From: JAIBJN01 sp963830885
GTDB lineage: Bacteria; Actinomycetota; Thermoleophilia; Gaiellales; Gaiellaceae
Length of the DNA stretch: 64,000 bases
Direction of reading: 5' to 3'
Assembly: GCA_963830885.1 (NCBI GenBank)
Contig: CAWHOA010000025.1
Location: 1-64,000 of the forward strand
Below, one piece after another: positions 7,313-16,310 of the stretch. The position numbers were made by a program, and so were the translations under genes. Below the pieces are notes generated by a model. That model searched no databases. It saw only the letters and a list, made by a program, of their open reading frames with translations, and was not told the origin of the DNA. Each line of letters opens with the position of its first letter. Position 1 is the first letter of the stretch.

Positions 7313-8572
7313 ATGACCGAGACGGCGTACGAGACGCTGCCCGAGCTCGAGTCCTCCGAGACCCGGATCGGCGCGAGCACGGTCGTGATGAAGTTCGGCG
7401 GCACCTCCGTGGCCGACCCGGAGAAGATTCGGCGCGTCGCCGCGCGGCTCGTGGCCACGAAGCGCGCGGGGTCGCGCGTCGTCGCCGTCATCTCGGCGAT
7501 GGGCTACCACACCGACGAGCTGCTCGAGCTCGCCCGCCAGGTCTCGCCGCGGCCGAAGCCGCGCGAGCTGGACATGCTCATCTCGGTCGGGGAGCGCATC
7601 TCGTGCGCGCTCGTCGCCATGGCCATCTCCGACCTGGGCACCGACGCGATCTCCCTCACGGGCTCGCAGGCGGGGATCGTCACCGACACCGTGCACGGGA
7701 AGGCGAAGATCGTCGAGGTGAAAGCCCACCGCATCCACCGTGAGCTCGACGAGGAGCGCATCGTCCTCGTCGCCGGCTTCCAGGGCGTGTCCACCGCGTA
7801 CGACGTGACCACACTCGGCCGCGGCGGCTCCGACACCACCGCGGTCGCGCTCGCGGCCGCGCTCGGCGCCGATGCATGCGAGATCTACACGGACGTCGAC
7901 GGCGTCTTCACGGCCGACCCGCGCGTCGTGGGCGAGGCGCAGAAGCTGCACGCCGTCAGCTACGAGGAGATGCTGGAGATGGCGGCCTCGGGCGCGAAGG
8001 TGCTTCAGCTACGCTCGGTCGAGTTCGCCCGGAACCACGGCGTCATGGTGCACGTCCGCTCGACGTTCACCGAGGAGCCGGGGACCTGGATCAAGGAGGA
8101 GGACGCGCGGATGCTGGAGAAGGCGTTGATCTCGGGCGTGACACACACGCTCGAGGAGGCGGTGTACGAGGTGGACGGCGTCCGCCCGGCCGACCTCTTC
8201 GAGGCGCTCGCGGCCGCCGAGGTGAACGTGGACACGATCATCCAGATGGACTCGCGCATCGTCTTCTCCGCCCCGGTCGAGGACCGGCCGCACGCGGAGC
8301 AGGCTCTGGCCGGCCTGGGCGCCGGCTTCTCCGAGCAGGAGGGCCTCGGCAAGGTCAGCGTCGTCGGGGCCGGCATGAAGAGCCACCCCGGCGTGGCCGC
8401 GCGCACGTTTGCGACGCTGCGCGAGCTCGGTGTCGAACCGCGTTTCATCGCCACCTCGCCGATCAAGATCGCTTTCTACGTCCCGCACGAGTCCGTCGAG
8501 CCGACCGTGCGCGCGCTGCACCAGATCTTCGACCTCGCCTCTCCGCAGGCGGAGCGGCCACACCATGACTGA
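7313..8572 (+). CDS. lysC: Aspartate kinase
   Basis: Phosphorylates L-aspartate, the entry step to lysine, threonine, methionine and diaminopimelate. The 419-residue product has the kinase signature VVMKFGGTSVAD, the nucleotide/aspartate loops TLGRGGSDTTAVALAAAL and EIYTDVDGVFTADPR, and two C-terminal ACT domains (around VNVDTIIQMDS and GKVSVVGAGMKSHPGVAART) that normally bind feedback inhibitors. Length fits the monofunctional single-gene form. Its last codons overlap the asd start. Confidence 0.96.
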   Translation: MTETAYETLPELESSETRIGASTVVMKFGGTSVADPEKIRRVAARLVATKRAGSRVVAVISAMGYHTDELLELARQVSPRPKPRELDMLISVGERISCALVAMAISDLGTDAISLTGSQAGIVTDTVHGKAKIVEVKAHRIHRELDEERIVLVAGFQGVSTAYDVTTLGRGGSDTTAVALAAALGADACEIYTDVDGVFTADPRVVGEAQKLHAVSYEEMLEMAASGAKVLQLRSVEFARNHGVMVHVRSTFTEEPGTWIKEEDARMLEKALISGVTHTLEEAVYEVDGVRPADLFEALAAAEVNVDTIIQMDSRIVFSAPVEDRPHAEQALAGLGAGFSEQEGLGKVSVVGAGMKSHPGVAARTFATLRELGVEPRFIATSPIKIAFYVPHESVEPTVRALHQIFDLASPQAERPHHD

Positions 8573-9506
8573 CGTCCGCATCGGCGTGGTCGGCGCCACC
8601 GGCGCCGTGGGAACGGTCACGCTCGACCTCCTCGCGGAGCGCGGGCTCGAGAGCGTGCGCGGCTTCGCCTCGGCGCGCTCGGCGGGACGCACGGTCGGGT
8701 TCGGCAACCGCGAGCTGCTCGTCGAGGAGGCGACGCCGGAGGCGCTCGCCGCGGGCGACCTCGATCTCGTCTTCTTCTCGGTGGGCACCGACGCCAGCCG
8801 GAAGCTCGTTCCGCACGCGGTGCGGGGCGGCGCCGTCGTCATCGACAAGTCGGACGCCTACAGGCTCCAGGACGGCATCCCGCTCGTGGTCGCCGGCGTC
8901 AACGACCACGTCCTGAACGGCGACCAGATCGTCGCCAACCCGAACTGCTCGGCGATGCAGCTCGCCTGCGTGCTCGAGCCGCTGCGCAAGGCGGCGGGCC
9001 TGGCGCGCGTGCGCCTCGCGACCTACCAGTCCGCCTCTGGCGCCGGGGACGCCGGCATCGAGAAGCTGCGGGCGATCGGCCCGGCAGAGGGCAACCTGGG
9101 CATGGACTGGGAGCTCGACGGCGACGAGTTCTCCGAGGAGTGGAAGCTGCGGGCCGAGACGCGCAAGATTCTCGAGCTGCCCGACCTGCCGCTGCACGCG
9201 ACCTGCGTCCGCGTGCCGGTGCTCGTCGGCCACGCCCAGGCCGTGTGGCTGGAGACCGAGTCGCCCCTCTCGCCCGACGAGGCGCGCGAGGCGCTGGCCG
9301 GCTCGGAGCAGATCGAGCTGGCCGACCTGCCGACCCCCGCGGACGCCGCGGGACGCGACCGCGTGCTCGTGGGGCGGATCCGCCGCGACACCGCAGGCGA
9401 GGGCCTCGCGCTCTGGATCGTGAACGACAACCTGCGCAAGGGCGCGGCGCTGAACGCCGTTCAGATCGCCGAGCTGCTGCTCGAGCGCCGCCTGCTAGCG
9501 GCGTAG
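8565..9506 (+). CDS. asd: Aspartate-semialdehyde dehydrogenase
   Basis: Reduces aspartyl phosphate to aspartate semialdehyde with NADPH. The 313-residue product has the dinucleotide loop GVVGATGAVG, the catalytic cysteine in NPNCSAMQ (Cys128) and the substrate-binding region ATYQSASGAG. The family more often has about 330-345 residues, so this is slightly short but has all motifs. It overlaps lysC by eight bases, forming a two-gene operon. Confidence 0.95.
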   Translation: MTDVRIGVVGATGAVGTVTLDLLAERGLESVRGFASARSAGRTVGFGNRELLVEEATPEALAAGDLDLVFFSVGTDASRKLVPHAVRGGAVVIDKSDAYRLQDGIPLVVAGVNDHVLNGDQIVANPNCSAMQLACVLEPLRKAAGLARVRLATYQSASGAGDAGIEKLRAIGPAEGNLGMDWELDGDEFSEEWKLRAETRKILELPDLPLHATCVRVPVLVGHAQAVWLETESPLSPDEAREALAGSEQIELADLPTPADAAGRDRVLVGRIRRDTAGEGLALWIVNDNLRKGAALNAVQIAELLLERRLLAA

Positions 9507-9941
9507 CCGCTGCGCCAGGCCGACCGCTGCAAGGCCGGTCAGAACTGCGGCGGCCGTCAGCTCGGCCAGCCACCAGCTTCCCATGTGGTGGTCGGTCGCG
9601 GTACACGCTACGGCGATCGCGCTCAGGAGCACGCCACCCGCGGCAGCCAGTCCGAAACCCACCTTCGAGAACGCCGGCCCGACCGCGGCCGCCGCGAGGA
9701 GGGTGACGATCATCGTCACGACCAGCGCGGTGCCCCAGGCGGGGTTGGACATGCCCGGGGCGGGCTCGGGCTCGAAGGGCAAGACGGCGAAGTAGAAGAC
9801 CAGCCAGCTTCCGACCAGGAGAGCTCCGGGAACCCGGGGCAGCCGTGCGCTCCGTTCCGGCTTCTCGCCGAGCGCCGGCGCCGCCCAGAGCTCCTCCAGC
9901 GCCTGCAGCTCGTCCGTCCGCTCCCGCGTCGTCGGCACCAT
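9495..9941 (-). CDS. Four-helix membrane protein of unknown function
   Basis: A 148-residue protein with a charged N-terminal 40 residues and four hydrophobic segments (about 40-58, 68-90, 92-113, 118-145). I do not recognise the family. Its 3' end overlaps that of asd by 12 bases in convergent orientation. GGTAGG lies just upstream of the ATG. Confidence 0.65.
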   Translation of the reverse strand: MVPTTRERTDELQALEELWAAPALGEKPERSARLPRVPGALLVGSWLVFYFAVLPFEPEPAPGMSNPAWGTALVVTMIVTLLAAAAVGPAFSKVGFGLAAAGGVLLSAIAVACTATDHHMGSWWLAELTAAAVLTGLAAVGLAQRLRR

Positions 9942-9979
9942 GGCCTACCTCCCTAGGGTCGCCTCCCACCTAGGGTAGC

Positions 9980-10838
9980 GTGTTCTCCGTGGCGCGCACG
10001 ACCGGCGAGCTGCTCGCGGAGACCGTCCGCCTGGCGCGGGAGAACGCGGAGGCGGGCCAGGGCCCGTTCGGCGCGCTCGTGGCGCGTGACGGCGAGGTGC
10101 TCGCGACGGGCGTCAACACGACGATCCGCGACTTCGACCCGACGGCGCACGCCGAGGTCGAGGCGATCCGGAGCGCCCGCGGCGCCGATCTCGCCGGCGC
10201 AACGCTGGTCTCGAGCTGCGAGCCGTGCCCGTTGTGCCAGGCGGCCGCCGCGCTCGTGGGAATCTCGCGGATCGTCTACGCCGCGCCGAAGGAGACCGCC
10301 GCGGCCGCGGGGTTCGAGCTGCGCCCGGTCGCCGCCGAGGTGCAGGAGCTTCTGCGCTCCGCCGCGCTCGTCCCAGTCGAGCACGTGGCCACGCAGGGGA
10401 TGGAGACGCCGTTCGAGCGCTTCGCCGCCGTCCCGCCGGCCGCTCCCAATCCGGTGTTCGAGCTCCGCGTCGCGCTCACCCTCGAGGACTACGACCAGGC
10501 GGTCGCGTTCTACCGGGATGCGCTCGGCCTGCCGGTGCGGATGGCCTGGGACGAGCCGGAGGGGAAAGGCACGATCCTCGACGCCGGCCGGGCGACGCTC
10601 GAGCTCCTCTCCGAGGATCAGGCTGCGCTGATCGACCGCGTCGAGGTCGGCCGGCGCGTGGCGGGCCCGGTCCGGCTCGCCCTCGAGGTCGAGGACTCCG
10701 CGCGCACCGCGGAAGAGCTACGTGGCGGGCGGCGCCGAGCTGGTGGCTCCGGCGACGGAGACGCCCTGGGGCGACCTCAACGCCCGCGTGCGCGCGCCGG
10801 ACGGCATGCAGCTCACGTTGTTCAGCGTGGCGGACTAG
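9980..10838 (+). CDS. Nucleoside deaminase fused to a VOC/glyoxalase domain, +1 frameshift near the 3' end
   Basis: The N-terminal ~130 residues form a zinc-dependent cytidine deaminase fold: HAEVEAIRS holds the zinc His and catalytic Glu, and SCEPCPLC the two cysteines, as in guanine/tRNA-adenosine deaminase relatives. From about residue 150 a VOC module follows (VFELRVALTLEDYDQAVAFYRDALGLP). At the codon CTA (10718-10720) the frame must shift +1 to continue into the expected VOC end (VAGGAELVAPATETPWGDL...MQLTLFSVAD) and stop at 10836-10838; without the shift the frame reads unrelated Arg-rich sequence to 11002. This could be a sequencing error, a mutation, or true frameshifting. Start is the GTG at 9980 or at 9989. 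Confidence 0.75.
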
Positions 10839-10857
10839 CGGCCCAGTTGCGGCGCGT

Positions 10858-11475
10858 CTACGGCCGCTGGGGCACCGGCGCCGGCGCCAGCGCCTCCTTG
10901 ACCCTGCGCCACGTCCGCGCGGTCAGGCCGTCCTCGACCGGGACGAGGCCGCCGAGCTCCAGGCGCGCCAGGCACACGTCGCCCTCCCAGCGGACCGGGT
11001 AGAAGCCGAAGTCCGCCAGGAAGTCCGCCGGGAACACCGTGCGGTGCACCAGCACACGCTCGTAGCTCGTCGCGCCGTCCGGGTACCGGTAGCCGAACGT
11101 CTCGATCGCCTTGATGCCGCGATCCCGTACCTCGCCGATGGCCGCCAGGAAGAGGCTCTGCAGCACCCACGGCGAGGAGAGGTCGACGAGGTACGCACAT
11201 GTCACGAGCACGGCGTCGGCCGACGGCGGCCCGGCCGGAAGCTCGGCGCCGCGCGGGAACTGATCCGATGGCCCGTACTGGACGAAGCCGACCAGGCGGT
11301 CGCCCTCGGCCTGGTAGAGGGTCCCCCAGGCGCCCCAGTCTTCCTCCACCCGCTCGGCCCAGCGCTCCTTCGCGGCATGGCGACCGCCGCGGGACTGCCA
11401 GAACACGCAGCCGACGCACACGCCCGGCGCGTTCCCGAGCGACGCCCGCGTCACCGGCGAGAGGCGGTAGGCCAT
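10858..11475 (-). CDS. GNAT-like acetyltransferase-fold protein
   Basis: A 205-residue protein whose centre (LVTCAYLVDLSSPWVLQSLFLAAIGEVRDRGIKAIETFGYRY) resembles the GNAT acetyl-CoA-binding region, and whose end (FPADFLADFGFYPVRW) resembles the GNAT C-terminal strand. An N-terminal CVGCVFW motif is distinctive. The substrate is unknown. It is the last gene of the minus-strand run that begins with pckA. Confidence 0.6.
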   Translation of the reverse strand: MAYRLSPVTRASLGNAPGVCVGCVFWQSRGGRHAAKERWAERVEEDWGAWGTLYQAEGDRLVGFVQYGPSDQFPRGAELPAGPPSADAVLVTCAYLVDLSSPWVLQSLFLAAIGEVRDRGIKAIETFGYRYPDGATSYERVLVHRTVFPADFLADFGFYPVRWEGDVCLARLELGGLVPVEDGLTARTWRRVKEALAPAPVPQRP

Positions 11476-11487
11476 CCTGCGCCGAGT

Positions 11488-12300
11488 CTACTCCGGCGAT
11501 CTCAGCGTGAGGATCGTCGCCTCGGGCCGAGCCAGAAGGCGGAAGGGGACGAAGCTCGTCCCGAGGCCGCGGGAGACGTGGAGCGTTCCCTGGGGCAGCT
11601 CGAAGAGGCCCTCCCAGTACGGCGCGCGCAGGTGCTCCAGCCGCACCTTGCCGCGGGGCGCGGGGACGCAGATCTGTCCGCCGTGCAGGTGCCCTGCGAG
11701 GATCAGGTGGAACTCGCCCGGTGCGAGCGTCCGCACGTCGTCCGGGAAGTGCACGAGCAGGATGCGGAAGTCCGCGTCCGGGTCGGCCAGCGGGCCGTGC
11801 GGCTCCCGGTGGCGCCGCGGATCGCCCCCGGCCACCTGGACCCGCCGGCCGTCGTGCCCGACGCCCACGGACTCGTGCTCCAGGAGCACCGCCGCGTCCA
11901 CCCCGCTCAGGTCGGCGGGACGGCTGAAGGGATCCCGGGTCGAGGCCACGTCGTGGTTCCCGAGCACGGCGTAGGTGCCGTAGCGTGGATGAAGCCGGCC
12001 GAGCTCCCGCCGCAGCGTGCGCACGCCGCGCTGCCGGCTGACGAGGTCGCCGGTGACGGCGACGAGGTCGAGCTCCTGCGGCGCCGCCCAGTCGACGGCC
12101 TTGCGGAGGGCGCGGCCGTTCAGCGAGACGGTGCCGAGGTGGAAGTCGGAGATGTGCAGGATCCGCAAGCCGTCGAGTTCCGGCGGGAGACCCTGCACGG
12201 GCGCGTCGCGCTTCAGGTACTCGACCCACTGCGCCTCGAAGAGCGCCCACGCGAGTCCGGCCGCCGCGACCACCGCGACGGCGACGAGGAGCCAGGCCAT
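11488..12300 (-). CDS. Membrane-anchored metallophosphoesterase
   Basis: A calcineurin-like phosphoesterase of 270 residues with one N-terminal transmembrane segment. The dinuclear metal motifs are all present in order: ISDFHLG, VTGDLV, GNHD, then GHLHGGQ. This matches the YkuE/YaeI group, linked to envelope lipid or wall metabolism, but the substrate here is unknown. It directly follows a 49-residue membrane peptide gene, with no gap. Confidence 0.88.
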   Translation of the reverse strand: MAWLLVAVAVVAAAGLAWALFEAQWVEYLKRDAPVQGLPPELDGLRILHISDFHLGTVSLNGRALRKAVDWAAPQELDLVAVTGDLVSRQRGVRTLRRELGRLHPRYGTYAVLGNHDVASTRDPFSRPADLSGVDAAVLLEHESVGVGHDGRRVQVAGGDPRRHREPHGPLADPDADFRILLVHFPDDVRTLAPGEFHLILAGHLHGGQICVPAPRGKVRLEHLRAPYWEGLFELPQGTLHVSRGLGTSFVPFRLLARPEATILTLRSPE

Positions 12301-12450
12301 CTAAGTTCGCTCGAGCTCGCGCCGGAACTGCGAAGCCTGGCGCGAGCCGCCGTTCTGCGAGGCGTGAGCCGCGGTGCCCCGGCGCCGCGCAGCCAGGAGG
12401 GCGGCGGCACCGGTGGCCAAGAGTGCGAGCACGATGAGTCGCCTGGCCAT
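12301..12450 (-). CDS. Small single-pass membrane protein (49 aa)
   Basis: Starts MARRLIVLALLATGAAALLA, a short positively charged end plus one hydrophobic helix, then a hydrophilic tail rich in Arg, Gln and Ser. It fills the gap between the CCG-domain subunit (stop at 12453) and the phosphoesterase start (12300) exactly, which supports it as a translated operon member. Function unknown. Confidence 0.6.
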   Translation of the reverse strand: MARRLIVLALLATGAAALLAARRRGTAAHASQNGGSRQASQFRRELERT

Positions 12451-12452
12451 CG

Positions 12453-13337
12453 CTAGGGCGCCTGCAGCTTCTCCAGGGCCGGCTCGACGGACACGACGTG
12501 GCGCTTGAACATCAGCTCCGAGTCCTCCAGGCCCGCGGCGACTCCGACGAGCTGGGAGAGGTGGAGGATCGGCATCTGGAACCGCTCGCCGGTCTGCGCC
12601 TCGAGCTTCGACTGCCACGCGTCCAGGGAGAGGTGGCAGAGCGGGCACGGCGTCACCATGGCGTCCGCGCCGGCCTCGATCGACTGGCGGATCGGCTGCA
12701 CGAGCTCGCCCAGCGCGGTCTCCTCGCGCGCCTGGATGATCGGGAAGCCGCAGCACTTGATCTTCGCCGGGTAGTCGATCGCCTCGCCGCCGCAGGCCTC
12801 GATGATCGCCTCGAGCGTGTGCGGGCGGTCGGGGTCGTCGACGCCGAGGAGCTTGGACGGCCGCAGGATCTGGCAGCCGTAGAACGGGGCCACCTTCAGC
12901 CCCTTGAGGCCCTTGTGGGCGATGCCCTTGAGCTTCTCGTAGCCGTCGCCCTCGCTGATCATCCAGAGGAGGTGCTTGACCTCGACGCCGCCCGAGTACG
13001 GCGGGGCGCCGACCTTCTCGAGGTTCTCGCTGACCCGCGCCATGAGGGCGGCGTCGTTCTGGAGCGAGTGGTTCGCCTGGCGCAGATTGAGCGTGCAGAC
13101 GTTGCAGATCGTCATCAGCGTGTCGCAGCCGGTCGCCTCCGCGTAGGCGAGGATGCGCGCGTTCAGGTGGAGGTAGTAGTCGGGCTCGGCCTCGTGGATG
13201 TCGCCGGCGCCGCAGCAGGTGACCGCCTTCAGCTCCTCCAGCTCGATCCCGAGCTTGGGGACGAGCGCCTGGGTCGAGATGTCGAGCTCCTTCGCGGACA
13301 GCGAGGCGAGGCAGCCCTTGTAGTAGGCGACCTTCAT
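12453..13337 (-). CDS. CCG-domain (HdrB/SdhE-like) subunit of succinate dehydrogenase
   Basis: A 294-residue protein with two cysteine-rich CCG domains: MKVAYYKGCLAS...TCCGAGDIHEAE, then YGCQIL...KCCGFPI and CPLCHLSLDAW. This is the heterodisulfide-reductase B fold found as subunit C in type E succinate:quinone reductases and in thiol:fumarate reductase. It would replace the usual heme-b membrane anchors; no sdhC/sdhD-like integral membrane genes are nearby. Its ATG overlaps the sdhB stop. Confidence 0.88.
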   Translation of the reverse strand: MKVAYYKGCLASLSAKELDISTQALVPKLGIELEELKAVTCCGAGDIHEAEPDYYLHLNARILAYAEATGCDTLMTICNVCTLNLRQANHSLQNDAALMARVSENLEKVGAPPYSGGVEVKHLLWMISEGDGYEKLKGIAHKGLKGLKVAPFYGCQILRPSKLLGVDDPDRPHTLEAIIEACGGEAIDYPAKIKCCGFPIIQAREETALGELVQPIRQSIEAGADAMVTPCPLCHLSLDAWQSKLEAQTGERFQMPILHLSQLVGVAAGLEDSELMFKRHVVSVEPALEKLQAP

Positions 13338-14359
13338 TCCGCCGCCTCCGGAGGGATCTCGCCGCCGTGCTCGAGCCGCGCGAGGGCGCGCTCGCCCTGG
13401 ACGATTCCGGCTGCGCCGCCGCGGCCCTGCGCCTTCACGACCTCGTAGAGCGCGCGCGCCTCCTGGACCTCCTTGGCGACGTGCGGGATCAGCGGCACCT
13501 TGCCGTGCTTGAACAGGGTGAGCGCGAACTTCGTCTCCTTGAGCGCGCCGATGATGCCCTGCGTCTTCGGAACGAGCTCCGTCTCGCGGAGCCACCCGGT
13601 GCTCTTGGCCGAATGGACGAACCAGAGCGCGTGCTTCGCGCCCATGTCGCGGTCGATTCCGAGCCGGATCGACTCGGCGCCGAGCTTGGCGATCGCGTCG
13701 CGCGGGTCGACCCCCTTCGGGCAGCGCTCGTTGCAGAAGTAGCAGCGCGTGCAGTCCCAGATCCCGTGCTCGTCGTTGTAGCGCTCGAGGCGCTCGACCT
13801 CGACCTGGTCGCGCGGGTCGCCGACGAAGCGGAAGCCCTTGGCGAGCGCTGCCGGCCCGAAGAACTCGGGATCGGACTCCATCGAGTTGCACTCGGAGAC
13901 GCAGCAGCCGCACATGATGCAGAGCGCCTCCTTCTGGATCGGCGCCATCTCCTCCGGCGAGACGAGGAACTCGCGCTCCGGCACGTCCCGGTAGCCCGTC
14001 TCGACCCACGGCTTCATGTTCTTGACCTTCGTCCAGAACGGGTTCATGTCGACGACGAGGTCCTTCAGGACGGGCATGTTCCCCATTGCCGAGATCACCG
14101 GGACATGCCCGCGGTCGACGATCGGCTTCATCCGCTCCTTGCACGCCAGAACCGCTCGCCCGTCCATGCGCATGCCGCAGGAGCCGCAGATCATCATCCG
14201 GCAGCTCTTCCGGTAGGCGAGCGAGCCGTCCACCTGGTCCTTGACGATGTCGAGGACGTCCAGCAGGCAGGCCCACTCGGGCGCCTCGACCTCGTACCGC
14301 TCGAGCACGCGCTCGCCCGAGTCGGGGTCGAACCTCCAGATCTTCAGCGCGACGTCCAC
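13334..14359 (-). CDS. sdhB: Succinate dehydrogenase iron-sulfur subunit
   Basis: A 341-residue subunit carrying three cluster motifs in order: the 2Fe-2S set (CRMMICGSCG...C), the 4Fe-4S set CIMCGCCVSEC and the third set CTRCYFCNERCPKG. It passes electrons from the FAD of SdhA toward the CCG subunit or quinone. It is longer than the usual 230-260 residues because of a C-terminal extension of about 80 residues, common in type E forms. It overlaps the next gene by four bases. Confidence 0.95.
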   Translation of the reverse strand: MDVALKIWRFDPDSGERVLERYEVEAPEWACLLDVLDIVKDQVDGSLAYRKSCRMMICGSCGMRMDGRAVLACKERMKPIVDRGHVPVISAMGNMPVLKDLVVDMNPFWTKVKNMKPWVETGYRDVPEREFLVSPEEMAPIQKEALCIMCGCCVSECNSMESDPEFFGPAALAKGFRFVGDPRDQVEVERLERYNDEHGIWDCTRCYFCNERCPKGVDPRDAIAKLGAESIRLGIDRDMGAKHALWFVHSAKSTGWLRETELVPKTQGIIGALKETKFALTLFKHGKVPLIPHVAKEVQEARALYEVVKAQGRGGAAGIVQGERALARLEHGGEIPPEAAE

Positions 14360-14390
14360 CGGGCTCCTTCCTCGTTACGGCCTGATCAAA

Positions 14391-14540
14391 TCACTCAGGG
14401 CTGCGCCCCGTCGAGGTCGCCGGGAGAGCCTCCGTGGCGGTCGGCGCGGTCGAGGCGGCCGTCTCGTCGTCGCCGGAGCAGGCCGCCGCAACGAGCGCGA
14501 GCGCCGCCAGCAGAGCTACGAGAGACCCCCGGCGAAGCAC
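14391..14540 (-). CDS. Tiny predicted lipoprotein inside the sdh cluster (49 aa)
   Basis: GTG start, then LRRGSLVALLAALALVAAAC: an n-region with two arginines, a hydrophobic h-region and a lipobox (VAAAC) with Cys at residue 21. The rest is short, acidic then Thr/Ala-rich. It lies between sdhA and sdhB on the same strand. A 7-bp inverted repeat CTAGTGC/GCACTAG (14544-14550, 14588-14594) precedes it. Function unknown; it could be an accessory of the complex or an unrelated passenger. Confidence 0.6.
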   Translation of the reverse strand: MLRRGSLVALLAALALVAAACSGDDETAASTAPTATEALPATSTGRSPE

Positions 14541-14590
14541 GGTCTAGTGCCTGCCCAGACAATCTCGAGGCTGGATTGGCTGCACAAGCA

Positions 14591-16273
14591 CTAGTACGTC
14601 CGCTCCTGTGGCTCCCACTTCGTCACCCGCACTGGCGCCCACGTCAGCTGCGGACGGTCCTCCGCCCACGTGACCAGGGTGTGCTGCATGAAGTTGGCGT
14701 CGTCCCGGTCGGGGTAGTCGTAGGGGCGCGCATGGGCGCCTCGGCTCTCCTTGCGGGCGAGGCCGGCCTCGACCATGCACGCGGCCAGCTCGAGCAGGAA
14801 GCCGAGCTCGAGCGCCTGCGTCAGGTCGCTGTTGAAGACGTCGCCCTTGTCCTCGACGACGACCCGCTCGTAGCGCTCCCGCAGGCCGCCGATGATCTCG
14901 CCCTGCTGGCGCATCTGTTCCTCACGGCGGAAGACGCCGAAGTTCTCGTGCATCGTCGAGGCCATCTCGTCGCGGATGCCGTGCGGACGCTCGCCGTCGG
15001 TCCGATCGAGCAGCGCCTGCAGCTCCCGCTCGGCATCGGCGAGGGCCGACTCGGGCGGCGCGACCACGGTGTTGTCCCGCGCCCAGTCGGCGGCCGCCTT
15101 GCCGGCGCGGCGGCCGAAGGTGATCGTCTCCATCAGGGCGTTGCCGCCGAGGCGGTTTGCGCCGTGCACCGACACGCACGCGCACTCGCCGGCGGCGTAG
15201 AGCCCCTCGAGCGCGGTCTTGCCGGCGAGGTCGGTGTCGACCCCGCCCATGTGGTAGTGGGAGCCGGGCCGAACGGGGATGGGCTCGTGGATCGGGTCGA
15301 CGCCGGCGAAGACCATCGAGAGCTCGCGGGTGCCGTGCAGGCGCTCGATGATGCGGTCGGCGCCGAGATGGCGCAGGTCGAGGAGGACGTTGCCGTCGAC
15401 GCCGCGGCCCTCGTCGATCTCGATCTGCTCCGCGCGCGAGATGACGTCGCGGCTCGCCAGCTCCATCGCGTTCGGCGCGTAGTTCTTCAGGAACCGCTCG
15501 CCCTCGGCGTTGAGCAGGTAGGCGCCCTCGCCGCGGCAGCCCTCCGTGATGAGCACGCCCGACGGCGAGAGCGTGGTCGGGTGGAACTGCATCATCTCCA
15601 TGTCCTTGAGCGGCACGCCCAGGCGCAGCGCCATGGTCATCCCGTCGCCGGTGCAGGAGTAGGCGTTCGTCGTGCCCGTGTAGAGGCGGCCGGCGCCACC
15701 GGTGCAGAGGATCACGGTCTTCGCGCCGACGAGCTTGAGACCGCCGTTCAGGAGGTCCCAGCAGATGACGCCCTGGCAGCGGCCGCCGTCCTCGACGAGC
15801 CTCCAGGCGAACCACTCCTCGTACGTCCTGACGTCGCGCTTCATCATCTGCTCGTAGAGCACGTGGACGAGGACGTGGCCCGTGATGTCGGCGGCGTAGG
15901 CGGTTCGCGGCTCGCCGGCGGCGCCGAACGGACGCTGCGCGATGCGGCCGTCCTCGGTCCGCGAGAAGACGGCGCCCCAGTGCTCGAGCTGGTAGACGTC
16001 GTCGGGCGCGTCGTCGCAGAGCGCCTGGATGGCGTCCTGGTCGCCGAGGTAGTCGGAGCCCTTGACGGTGTCGAACGCGTGCTTCTCGGGGTCGTCCTCG
16101 GAGGCGTTTCCGAGCGCCGCGTTGATGCCGCCCTCGGCCGCGCCGGAGTGGCTCCGGGTCGGATGGATCTTGGAGATGACGGCGACGTCCGCGCCCGCGT
16201 CGAATGCCTCGATGGCGGCGCGCATGCCGGCGCAACCGGCTCCGACGATGAGGACGTCGTGCTTCGCTTCCAC
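14591..16273 (-). CDS. sdhA: Succinate dehydrogenase flavoprotein subunit
   Basis: The FAD subunit that oxidises succinate to fumarate. From the GTG at 16273 the product is 560 residues and begins with the FAD Rossmann loop VLIVGAGCAGMRAAIEA. The covalent-FAD histidine motif appears as HPTRSHSGAAEGGINAALGN, active-site sequences as MEMMQFHPTTL and GSHYHMGGV, and the second FAD contact as ANRLGGNALMETITFGRRAG. The predicted order is sdhA, lipoprotein, sdhB, CCG subunit. The upstream neighbour is pckA, 37 bases away on the same strand. Confidence 0.95.
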   Translation of the reverse strand: MEAKHDVLIVGAGCAGMRAAIEAFDAGADVAVISKIHPTRSHSGAAEGGINAALGNASEDDPEKHAFDTVKGSDYLGDQDAIQALCDDAPDDVYQLEHWGAVFSRTEDGRIAQRPFGAAGEPRTAYAADITGHVLVHVLYEQMMKRDVRTYEEWFAWRLVEDGGRCQGVICWDLLNGGLKLVGAKTVILCTGGAGRLYTGTTNAYSCTGDGMTMALRLGVPLKDMEMMQFHPTTLSPSGVLITEGCRGEGAYLLNAEGERFLKNYAPNAMELASRDVISRAEQIEIDEGRGVDGNVLLDLRHLGADRIIERLHGTRELSMVFAGVDPIHEPIPVRPGSHYHMGGVDTDLAGKTALEGLYAAGECACVSVHGANRLGGNALMETITFGRRAGKAAADWARDNTVVAPPESALADAERELQALLDRTDGERPHGIRDEMASTMHENFGVFRREEQMRQQGEIIGGLRERYERVVVEDKGDVFNSDLTQALELGFLLELAACMVEAGLARKESRGAHARPYDYPDRDDANFMQHTLVTWAEDRPQLTWAPVRVTKWEPQERTY

Positions 16274-16310
16274 CGCCAGGGAAGCTATACGAAACGGCTC
16301 GGGGAACGCG

